The notes below the pieces were generated by a model. It saw nothing but the letters and a program-made list of their open reading frames with translations. It ran no database searches and was not told the origin of the DNA. Below are positions 44,655-52,278 of a stretch of DNA of 64,000 nt, piece by piece. Each line of letters opens with the position of its first letter. Position 1 is the stretch's first letter. The DNA is from Solimonas fluminis (GTDB lineage Bacteria; Pseudomonadota; Gammaproteobacteria; Nevskiales; Nevskiaceae), in the NCBI RefSeq assembly GCF_002930645.1, contig NZ_PSNW01000003.1, positions 1 to 64,000 on the forward strand, in the 5' to 3' direction. Both the position numbers and the translations under genes were made by a program.

Positions 44655-46736
44655 TCAGGCCGCCGCCACGCGGTTCAGTTCGTAGTCGCCGGCATCGTCC
44701 ACGCGGGCCTTCCAGCCCGGATAGACCACGATGGTGGTGAAGGTCTCGTCGATGATCGCCGGCCCCATCACCTCGTGTCCGGGCTTCAGGCCCGCACCGG
44801 AATGCACCGGGGTGTCCTTGAAGCCGTCGCCGAGATTGGCCCGGCGCGAGCGGGCGGGCCGGGCCGCCACCACCGGTGCCGTGAAGCCGGAACGCACCTT
44901 CGGCGAGGGCGTCTCGACCGAGGTCACCAGGCGCAGGCAGGTCACCTCCGGCAGCTCCCCCTCGCGGATGTGCCCGTATTCCTCCATGTGCCGGCGGTTG
45001 AAGGCCTCCACCGCCCGCCCGCCGATGCCGGCGTCGATGAAGGACAGGTCGCCAAGGCCGGTATTGACCTGGATGTCGAAGCTCAGCGACCAGTTCTGGC
45101 CCGGATAGCGCATCTTCATCTGGTATTTCGCCGTCACGCGGTCGGCGGCGAAATTGGCATCGGCAAAGAACTTCGCCGCCCGCGCTTCCAGCTCGCCCCA
45201 CAGCGTCTTCAGGCGCCGCGCATCGAGCGCACCGGCCGGCGCGAGATAGGAGCGCTCCTCGTCGATGGCCGGGTTGGCCACCAGGGTGCCGAGCGCGGAG
45301 AAGGTCGGCGAGGCCTTGGGTACCAGCACGCGGGCGATGCCCAGGTCCTCCGCCTGGATCGCGGCGAAGACCGGGCCGTTGCCGCCATAGGCCAGCATCA
45401 CCATGTCCTGCGGGTCCAGTCCCTTGCTGGCCACGGTGCGCTGCACCGCCTGGGACATGTTGGCGTTGACCACGCGCCAGCAGTCGAAGGCCACGTCCTC
45501 GGCGCTGCCGCCGGTCTGGTCGGCGATGCGCTGGAAGGCCTCGGCCACGCCCTTGCGGCTCAGCGAGAAGCTGCCCCCGGCGAACTCCGTGTCGGCCGAC
45601 AGGATGCCCAGCATCAGCAGCGCATCGGTGATCGTCGGCTGCGTGCCGCCGCGGCCGTAGCAGATCGGCCCCGGCTCGGAACCGGCGGACGCCGGCCCCA
45701 CCTGCAGCGCGCCATTGGCCACGTGGCAGATCGAGCCACCGCCGGCCCCCAGCGTCTCCACCTGCACCATCGGCACGCCCACGAGATAACGGTGGTGCAT
45801 GTTCCAGCCGGCCTCGGCCGGCGCCGCGCCGTTCAGCACCACCGACATGTCGTAGGAGGTGCCGCCCATGTCCACGCAGAGCAGGTTCGGGCAGCCCTTG
45901 GCCCCGCCCACGTGGGCCGAGCCGATCACGCCGCCGGCCGGCCCCGAGGCCAGCACGCGGATCGGCGCACCCTGGATGTACTCGCGGGTCATCACGCCGC
46001 CGCTGGCCTGCATCACCATCAGGCGATGGCGGTAACCCGCCTGCTGGAGGCGGTCCACCAGCCTTTCCAGGTACGAGGTCACCCGCGGCGCGACGTAGGC
46101 ATTGACCACCGTGGTGCTGGTGCGGTCGTACTCCGGCGCGCGGGGCAGCACCTCGTGCGATACCGACACAGGCACCCCCGGCATCTCCTCGGCCACGATC
46201 CGCGCGACGCGCTTCTCGTGCTCCGGGTTGACGAACGAGAACAGCAGCGAGACCGCCACCGACTCCACGTTCTGCTTCCTCAGCTTGCGGCAGGCCTCGC
46301 GCACCGCGGCCTCGTCCAGCGCCTTGTGCACCGAGCCGTCGAACAGCAGGCGCTCCGGCACCGTCAGGCGGCGGCGGCGCGGCGCGATCTCCTTCGGCGC
46401 CTCCAGGCGCACGTCCCAGATGCTCTCCTTGTAGCCGCGGCGGTACTCGATCTCGTCGCGGAAGCCCTCGGTGGTGATCAGGCCGGTGACCGCGCCGTTC
46501 ATCTCGATCAGCGTGTTGTCGGCCACCGTCGTGCCGTGGACGATGGCATCGCAGCGCTCGAGGAAATCGCCCAGGGACAGGCCCTCAATGCCGGCCAGCT
46601 TGCCGAGCCCGTGCATCACGCCCAGGGAGCGGTCCTCGGGAGTGCTCAGGTTCTTGTGCAGCACCACCTCCGCTCCCTTGAGCAGGGCGAAGTCGGTGAA
46701 GGTGCCGCCGATGTCGATACCGACGCGATAACGCAC
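44655..46736 (-). CDS. Hydantoinase/oxoprolinase family, A (HyuA-like) subunit
   Basis: 693 residues from a GTG start preceded by GAGGAGAG. RVGIDIGGTFTDFALL is the N-terminal ATPase phosphate motif; HGTTVADNTLIE, GGTSYDMSVV and ASGPAGGVIGSA are further ASKHA-type family motifs. In this superfamily are ATP-dependent N-methylhydantoinase, 5-oxoprolinase, acetone carboxylase and acetophenone carboxylase. Together with the B-subunit it should hydrolyse or carboxylate a substrate with ATP. The downstream CoA-transferases suggest the product acid is then activated. Exact reaction unknown. Confidence 0.92.
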   Translation of the reverse strand: MRYRVGIDIGGTFTDFALLKGAEVVLHKNLSTPEDRSLGVMHGLGKLAGIEGLSLGDFLERCDAIVHGTTVADNTLIEMNGAVTGLITTEGFRDEIEYRRGYKESIWDVRLEAPKEIAPRRRRLTVPERLLFDGSVHKALDEAAVREACRKLRKQNVESVAVSLLFSFVNPEHEKRVARIVAEEMPGVPVSVSHEVLPRAPEYDRTSTTVVNAYVAPRVTSYLERLVDRLQQAGYRHRLMVMQASGGVMTREYIQGAPIRVLASGPAGGVIGSAHVGGAKGCPNLLCVDMGGTSYDMSVVLNGAAPAEAGWNMHHRYLVGVPMVQVETLGAGGGSICHVANGALQVGPASAGSEPGPICYGRGGTQPTITDALLMLGILSADTEFAGGSFSLSRKGVAEAFQRIADQTGGSAEDVAFDCWRVVNANMSQAVQRTVASKGLDPQDMVMLAYGGNGPVFAAIQAEDLGIARVLVPKASPTFSALGTLVANPAIDEERSYLAPAGALDARRLKTLWGELEARAAKFFADANFAADRVTAKYQMKMRYPGQNWSLSFDIQVNTGLGDLSFIDAGIGGRAVEAFNRRHMEEYGHIREGELPEVTCLRLVTSVETPSPKVRSGFTAPVVAARPARSRRANLGDGFKDTPVHSGAGLKPGHEVMGPAIIDETFTTIVVYPGWKARVDDAGDYELNRVAAA

Positions 46737-46747
46737 TGTCTCTCTCC

Positions 46748-48571
46748 TCAGGCGGCCCGGGCGGCGGGCACCGCGGCCTTCATCTTCCTGCGCAGCGCCT
46801 CGGTGGCGGCAGGGTCCACGGCGAGGTCGTATTCCTCCACGCTGCCGGTCAGCACCACGCCGTACTTGTCGCGCGCCGCCGCCAGGCTCACCTTCTCGTC
46901 CAGCACGTCGTCGCGCACCGCCTCCGGGTCGCGCAGCAGGGCCGGGCCGAAGCCGCCGCCGCCGCCGTGCTGGTAGGCGATCACCGCGCCGGCCGGCAGC
47001 TGGGCCTGCTTCGACAGCTCGATCCGGTACTCGTTGGGCGTGCCCACCTCGAAGCGGTTGGAATAGCCGCCGGCATCCTCGCCGCCGCAGAGGCCGCGCA
47101 GCGGGTGCCTGGACGACACCATCCAGGCCATCGCCATGGTCGGCTCCAGCACCTGCTTGACGTTGAGGCTGCCGGGCTGGCCACGCCACTGCCCCGCGCC
47201 GCCGCTGTCCGTGGTCATCTCGCGGCTGATGTTGATGATCGGGAAGCGTGCCTCCGCATCCTCCGCCTCGGACAGCAGCAGGTTGCCCAGGCCCACGCAG
47301 GACGAGCCCCAGCCGTCGATGCCCTGCACCGCCGAGGAATCCATCGAGCGCGCATCCACACCCTGGTCCATCCACATCTGGCCGTCCTTGAAGCCGATCA
47401 CCGCATTGGGCATGCCGATCTTGTAGACCTGCGGCGTGGAACGCTCCGGCACCACCTCCGACATCGCCACGCAGATCGCCTCGATGATCTCGCAGGCCGG
47501 GTGGAAGGACCCCAGCGCCGCCGGCTTGTTGACCGGCGGATGCACGATGCTGTTCTCCGGCAGGATGATCTCCACCGCGTGGAACAGGCCCTCGTTCTTG
47601 ACGATGCCCGGGTCGATCATCGACGCCAGCTGCGTCATCGCATAGCCGCGGCTGTTGGCGAAGGTGTTCCACACGCCGACCAGTTGCGGGCGGTCGTCGG
47701 TGCCGGTGAGGTCCACGGTCAGGTGGTCGCCCTTCACCGTGCAGCTGACATGCACCTTGACGTCCTGGGTGCCCAGCGTGTCGTGGTCGATGAACACGTC
47801 GGCCGAGTAGGTACCGTCCGGCCACTTCGAGATTTCCTCGCGGAAGCGCTGCTCGGTGTGGTCGATGTTGTGGTTCACCGCGGCCTTGACCACGTCGGTG
47901 CCCCACTTGCGCACCACGTCCTCCAGGCGCTTCACGCAGTGCTGCACCGCGCCGATCATCGCCGCCAGGTCGCCGGCAAAGGACGGGAAGCGGTTGTTGC
48001 GCTCCAGCAGCTTGATCACGTCGCGGCGCTTCTCGCCGCGGTGCACGATCTTCATGCAGGGGATCGCCAGCCCCTCGGTGAAGATGTCGGTGGCCTCCAG
48101 CGTGAAGCCGCCGGGGTCCTTGCCGCCGGTGTCGCCCTGGTGGGCCTGCAGGGCCTGGATCAGCACCAGTTCGCCCTGGTCGTCGAACACCGGCGCGTAG
48201 ACGTTGTAGTCCGGCAGGTGGCCGCCGCCGAAGTCCGGATCGTTGCCCACGAAGACGTCGCCCGGGCCCCAGTCGTAGTCCTTGAAGAACTGCAGGCCGT
48301 AGCGCACCGTCAGCTGCGAGATGAACACCAGGTGCGGCGTGCCGATGGACACCGCCGCCAGGCGGCCGTGGGCGTCGATGATGCTGCCGTTGCGCTCGTT
48401 GGATTGGTTGATGATCGGCGAGGACGCCGCGCGGCCCAGGTGGGTCGCCGCCTCGAAGCAGACCGTCTCGAAGGCACCTCGGATGATGGCGGCCGTCACC
48501 GGGTCCACCGTCGCCGAGGTCGGCAGCGGCTCGCGCTTGGCGGCCAGCGCCCGGTTGAGTTCGAATGTCAT
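46748..48571 (-). CDS. Hydantoinase/oxoprolinase family, B (HyuB-like) subunit
   Basis: 607 residues. The N-terminal PVTAAIIRGAFETVCFEAATHLGRAASSPIINQSNERNG segment and VFVGNDPDFGGGHLPDYNVY are family marks, as is GGGFGPALLRDPEAVRDDV near the end. It forms the complex with the A-subunit encoded 11 bases downstream. Gap to the upstream MFS gene is about 100 bases. The start ATG at 48571 follows GGAGAAGGA. Confidence 0.92.
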   Translation of the reverse strand: MTFELNRALAAKREPLPTSATVDPVTAAIIRGAFETVCFEAATHLGRAASSPIINQSNERNGSIIDAHGRLAAVSIGTPHLVFISQLTVRYGLQFFKDYDWGPGDVFVGNDPDFGGGHLPDYNVYAPVFDDQGELVLIQALQAHQGDTGGKDPGGFTLEATDIFTEGLAIPCMKIVHRGEKRRDVIKLLERNNRFPSFAGDLAAMIGAVQHCVKRLEDVVRKWGTDVVKAAVNHNIDHTEQRFREEISKWPDGTYSADVFIDHDTLGTQDVKVHVSCTVKGDHLTVDLTGTDDRPQLVGVWNTFANSRGYAMTQLASMIDPGIVKNEGLFHAVEIILPENSIVHPPVNKPAALGSFHPACEIIEAICVAMSEVVPERSTPQVYKIGMPNAVIGFKDGQMWMDQGVDARSMDSSAVQGIDGWGSSCVGLGNLLLSEAEDAEARFPIINISREMTTDSGGAGQWRGQPGSLNVKQVLEPTMAMAWMVSSRHPLRGLCGGEDAGGYSNRFEVGTPNEYRIELSKQAQLPAGAVIAYQHGGGGGFGPALLRDPEAVRDDVLDEKVSLAAARDKYGVVLTGSVEEYDLAVDPAATEALRRKMKAAVPAARAA

Positions 48572-48671
48572 GGGGAGTCCTTCTCCAGCGGATCACCCCA
48601 TGGTCCTCCGGCGGCCCCGGGGAATCTCGATAATTTCTGCAAGGCCATCGACAGTCCCCGGCCGGAGGGAG

Positions 48672-49901
48672 TCAGTCCGCGGCAGGCTCCGGCGCCACCA
48701 CCGGCCGGCCGGCGATACCGGCCCGGCCCAGCAGCAGGAACATCAGCCCGCCCAGCAGCACGCTGCCGGCGGTGAGATGCAGGAAGACCACGTAGCCCCC
48801 GGTCCAGTCCAGGAAGCGGCTCAGCAGCACCGCCCCCACGGCCGTGGCCAGGCCCAGCGCGGCAATGCACAGCCCCAGCACGCTGCTGTAGATCTCCACG
48901 CCGAAGTGCCGCACCACCAGGTAGCCGGCGATATCCCCTTCCGCCCCCTGCGACAGCCCCATCAGCAGCACCGCGCCCACCAGCACCCACTGGGCGTCGA
49001 AGGCCGAGGCGATCAGGAACAGGCCGATGCTGGGCAGCCCCATGCTCACCGCCGCCACCACGTGCGCCGGAAAGCGGTCCAGCGCCAGGCCGCAGGCGAA
49101 GCGGCCGATGATGACCCCGGTAGCGAACAGGGACACCATCATCGCGGCCGCCGCCGAGTCGGCGCCGTTGTCGAGCAGCATCAGCTTCAGCTGCGGCCCG
49201 TTCAGGGTCTGCGGGATGTTGCACAGGAACATGCCGCCGCAGATCACCCAGAAGGCCGGGCTGCGCAGGATCACGGGATAGTCCCGCGCCGCGCGGCGGC
49301 GCCGCACCGCGACGGCCGCCGGCCGCGCGTCCGCCGGTATCATCGCCAGTGCCAGCAGCCCGAACACCGCCGTGAAGACCGCGATCGCGCGATAGCCGGC
49401 ACGCCAGCCCTGCTCGTCGATGTAGTCGTTGAGCAGCATCGCCCCGACCGCGCCGGTGATGGCGGGGCCGCTGGCCATGATCGCCAGGGCCATGCCGCGC
49501 GCCTCCCGGAACCGGTCCGCCACCAGCCGGCTGTAGACCGTGGAGGTGGTCGTGGTGCCGAAGATCACCTGCAGCATGGTCAGGCCGATGAACACCTTGA
49601 GCTCGCCGTTGAAGACGCTGAGCGCCAGGTAGGTGAGCGGCAGCACGATCACGCCCAGCGACGCCACGCGGCGCACGCCGAACAGGTCGGTGGCCCGGCC
49701 GATCAGCGGCAGGCAAAGCAGCGTCAGCAGCGTCGCCGTGCTGAGCAGCGCGAAGTCCGCCTTGGACCAGCCGAACTCCTTCAGCAGGTGCGGCGCGAAG
49801 CTGCCGATGATGTAGGCGCTGACCGCCAGGCCCGCACCATGGCCGACCGTGCTGGCCAGCAGCGCGCGCCCGTTGACGCGGAACTCACCCAGGTAGGTCA
49901 T
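48672..49901 (-). CDS. MFS transporter (monocarboxylate/OFA-like)
   Basis: 409 residues from the ATG at 49901; an upstream open frame of 34 codons is not membrane-like and is rejected. There are about 12 hydrophobic segments. GRATDLFGVRRV is the motif A-like loop after helix 2, and GRFACGLALDRF the matching loop in the second half. It most likely imports an organic acid. It lies upstream of the hydantoinase genes on the same strand and probably imports their substrate. No family-specific residues for a substrate are seen. Confidence 0.9.
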   Translation of the reverse strand: MTYLGEFRVNGRALLASTVGHGAGLAVSAYIIGSFAPHLLKEFGWSKADFALLSTATLLTLLCLPLIGRATDLFGVRRVASLGVIVLPLTYLALSVFNGELKVFIGLTMLQVIFGTTTTSTVYSRLVADRFREARGMALAIMASGPAITGAVGAMLLNDYIDEQGWRAGYRAIAVFTAVFGLLALAMIPADARPAAVAVRRRRAARDYPVILRSPAFWVICGGMFLCNIPQTLNGPQLKLMLLDNGADSAAAAMMVSLFATGVIIGRFACGLALDRFPAHVVAAVSMGLPSIGLFLIASAFDAQWVLVGAVLLMGLSQGAEGDIAGYLVVRHFGVEIYSSVLGLCIAALGLATAVGAVLLSRFLDWTGGYVVFLHLTAGSVLLGGLMFLLLGRAGIAGRPVVAPEPAAD

Positions 49902-50069
49902 GCCGTTTCCATCGCCGCCGGAGGATCGGTCGATGCTGCAATCCGGCCTGCGGCCGATCAAGGCGCGAACCGGTCCCTGCTCCGTCCCCGGCAAGCCCTG
50001 CATCGCCTACAGGCAATTGAACGGCGGTTCCGCTCCATCCGCCCGCCGCCTGGATTAAAGTCCGGGACC

Positions 50070-51062
50070 ATGCGCGCATCCATGAACGTCGTCGAAATCC
50101 GCGAGCCGGGCGGCCCCGAGGTCCTGCAGCCCGGCCAGCGTCCCCTGCCCGTCCCCCGCGAGGGTGAACTGCTGATCCGGGTGCATGCCGCCGGCGTCAA
50201 CCGCCCGGACGTGCTGCAGCGCCAGGGCCAGTACCGCGCCCCGCCCGACGCCTCTGACCTGCCCGGCCTGGAAGTGGCCGGCGAGATCGTCGGCGGCAAC
50301 CCCGGCGACTCCGGCTGGAATTTCGGCGACCGCGTCTGCGCCCTGGTGCACGGCGGCGGCTACGCCCAGTACTGCGTCGCGCCCGCCTCGCACTGCCTGC
50401 CGATCCCCGCCGGCTGGACGGACCTGGAAGCCGCCACGCTGCCGGAAACCTGCTTCACCGTCTGGAGCAACGTCTTCGAGCGCGCCGCGCTGGCACCCGG
50501 CGAAAGCCTGCTGGTGCAGGGCGGCAGCAGCGGCATCGGCGTCACCGCGATCCAGATGGCCCATGCCCTGGGCCACCGCGTCTTCGCCACCGCCGGCAGC
50601 GAGGAGAAACGGCTCGCCTGCGAGGCCCTGGGCGCCGAGCGCGCCATCCACTACCGCGAGACCGACTTCGCCGAGGAAGTGCGCCGCCTCACCGACGGCC
50701 GCGGCGTGGACGTGATCCTCGACATGGTCGGCGGCGATTACCTCAAGCGCGAGATTTCCTGCCTGGCCGACGACGGCCGGCTGGTCATCATCGGCCTGCT
50801 CGGCGGCGTGCGCGGCGAGCTGCCCCTGGCCCAGGTCCTGATGCGCCGCCTCACCGTCACCGGCTCCACGCTGCGGCCGCGCAGCGTCGCCTACAAGGCC
50901 GGGATCGCCCGCGCGCTGCGCGAACGCATCTGGCCGCTGATCGAGGGCGACAGGATCCGCCCCGTGGTCCACGCCAGCTTCCCGCTGGACCAGGCGGCGG
51001 AGGCGCACCGCGTGATGGAAGCCGGTCAGCACATCGGCAAGCTGGTGCTGCGGGTGGATTGA
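50070..51062 (+). CDS. Quinone oxidoreductase-like MDR family protein (zinc-free)
   Basis: 330 residues. The GroES-like half contains AAGVNRPDVLQRQGQY, and the Rossmann half contains LVQGGSSGIGVTAIQMA near 145 with the AGSEEKR NADPH segment after. It lacks zinc-binding Cys clusters, as in Qor, PIG3 and enoyl reductases. It reduces quinones or enones with NADPH. The ATG at 50070 is used; another ATG four codons on is possible. It is divergent from the MFS gene across 168 bases. No link to the next, atypical segment is seen. Confidence 0.92.
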   Translation: MRASMNVVEIREPGGPEVLQPGQRPLPVPREGELLIRVHAAGVNRPDVLQRQGQYRAPPDASDLPGLEVAGEIVGGNPGDSGWNFGDRVCALVHGGGYAQYCVAPASHCLPIPAGWTDLEAATLPETCFTVWSNVFERAALAPGESLLVQGGSSGIGVTAIQMAHALGHRVFATAGSEEKRLACEALGAERAIHYRETDFAEEVRRLTDGRGVDVILDMVGGDYLKREISCLADDGRLVIIGLLGGVRGELPLAQVLMRRLTVTGSTLRPRSVAYKAGIARALRERIWPLIEGDRIRPVVHASFPLDQAAEAHRVMEAGQHIGKLVLRVD

Positions 51063-51119
51063 GGATCAAGCCCCTGAGCAGACCGCTTCGGTCACTCGGA
51101 GGGTGACAGCGGATCGCTG

Positions 51120-51135
51120 ACAAAGTCCACTTTGT
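51120..51135. repeat. Palindrome ACAAAGT-CC-ACTTTGT at the edge of the atypical segment
   Basis: Exact seven-base arms lie between the quinone oxidoreductase and the Rieske oxygenase gene, in a 200-base stretch with no gene. Its AT-rich arms and location near a change of base and codon use make it a possible terminator or element end, but nothing more can be shown. Confidence 0.35.
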
Positions 51136-51264
51136 GCCAGGGGCGGTCGCTCACGGATGGCCGCCATCGGGAAGCTCGATGCCGACGCATAGCCGCACAT
51201 GAGCCATTCGGCTCTCTCAATCATCTTGACTATTGGGCCGTCCAAGACAGACCTCCCGCCTGGA

Positions 51265-52278
51265 TCAGAGACCTTGCTCCTCCCTGATCATCGACTGCAC
51301 GATGCGGCGAGCGCGAATGGCGGCGCGGTCAGCCTTGACGTTGACGTAGCGCCGGGGCGCCTCGTCCTCATCGAGACAGCGCTGCACCGTCTCGAGCACC
51401 GCGGAGTCGCGGTCGGCCATCAAATGGAACACCTCGGCCAGCCGCGGTCCCGCATCGGCGGCGACCGCAGTGCCCCGCCAGGCCAGCTGCAGGAAAACGT
51501 GCGTGGTCCGCTCGGTTTCCGGGGTGAATCCGTGCAAGCGCACGAGCTCGAGCAGGGGCCCATCGGCACCCCCGATCGTATAGGTTTGGCGGTGCAGGCC
51601 CGGCGTCACGAAGGTGCCGGTCTCGCGGCGGCTGAACGTCTCGGCACTGTCCAGGCCCGATACCGCCGACTCCCAGGGCGCGAGCGGCGCCTGGGGCAGT
51701 TCGCGTGCATACGACACCGAGACCTCGGAGATCTCCACCTCCTCGGGCGGCGGCAGCGCCTCGATACCGGGCGGCACCATCTCGGCGTGCATCTCGAATA
51801 CGTTGGTCAGGTCCAGGTAGTGCTCGTGCAGCAGCAGGAAGCCCGCCCCGACGCGACGACGCTCGCCCGTTGAGGACCAGTCCCCCTCCGATGCCAGCTC
51901 CGGCGTCGCGGCCGGCGGACGCAGCCGCGCACTACCTGGCGTTCCCATCCACAACCACACGAACGGCCCGCTCACATGGACCGGGAAAGCACGCACGCGC
52001 GCACCCAGCGGCGGCTTGTCCTGCGAGGGGACCCGAACACAGGTGCCATCGGGGTCGTAGGTGCAGCCGTGATAGCCGCAGATGATGCAGTCGCCGTCAC
52101 GGGAACCGGCCGAAAGCGGATAGGGTCGATGCGCGCAGCGATCCTCCAGGGCGGCGATCGAGCCGTCGGCCAATCGGTAGAGCACCACGGGGGTTCCCAG
52201 GATGCGGCGGGCGAGGAAGTCGTCGCCGACCTCGTCGATGGTGGCGGCGACATACCAGCATTCGCGGGGGTAGCTCAT
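51265..52278 (-). CDS. Rieske oxygenase, VanA/DdmC-like, with His ligand replaced by Asn
   Basis: 337 residues of the PaO/VanA/dicamba-monooxygenase type. The Rieske cluster ligands are Cys48-x-His50 and Cys67-x2-His70 (CAHRP ... CGYHG). In DdmC the iron segment reads N-x5-H-x4-H; here it is H153-YLDLT-N159-VFEM-H164, so the first iron His and the preceding Asn seem to be exchanged. The late acidic ligand (MADRDSAVL) is present. It normally O-demethylates or hydroxylates small molecules and needs a phthalate-type reductase. The only such reductase here is the domain fused to the P450 upstream; the ATG overlaps that gene's stop by 4 bases. Confidence 0.9.
   Translation of the reverse strand: MSYPRECWYVAATIDEVGDDFLARRILGTPVVLYRLADGSIAALEDRCAHRPYPLSAGSRDGDCIICGYHGCTYDPDGTCVRVPSQDKPPLGARVRAFPVHVSGPFVWLWMGTPGSARLRPPAATPELASEGDWSSTGERRRVGAGFLLLHEHYLDLTNVFEMHAEMVPPGIEALPPPEEVEISEVSVSYARELPQAPLAPWESAVSGLDSAETFSRRETGTFVTPGLHRQTYTIGGADGPLLELVRLHGFTPETERTTHVFLQLAWRGTAVAADAGPRLAEVFHLMADRDSAVLETVQRCLDEDEAPRRYVNVKADRAAIRARRIVQSMIREEQGL

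Noticed and set aside
44655-48596. 1313-codon open frame on the minus strand
   Set aside because: Only the part up to the GTG at 46736 (HyuA-like) is real. The rest is out of frame with the HyuB-like gene.
48321-51062. 913-codon plus-strand frame ending with the quinone oxidoreductase
   Set aside because: The first 580 codons are antisense to the MFS and HyuB-like genes and have no protein character.
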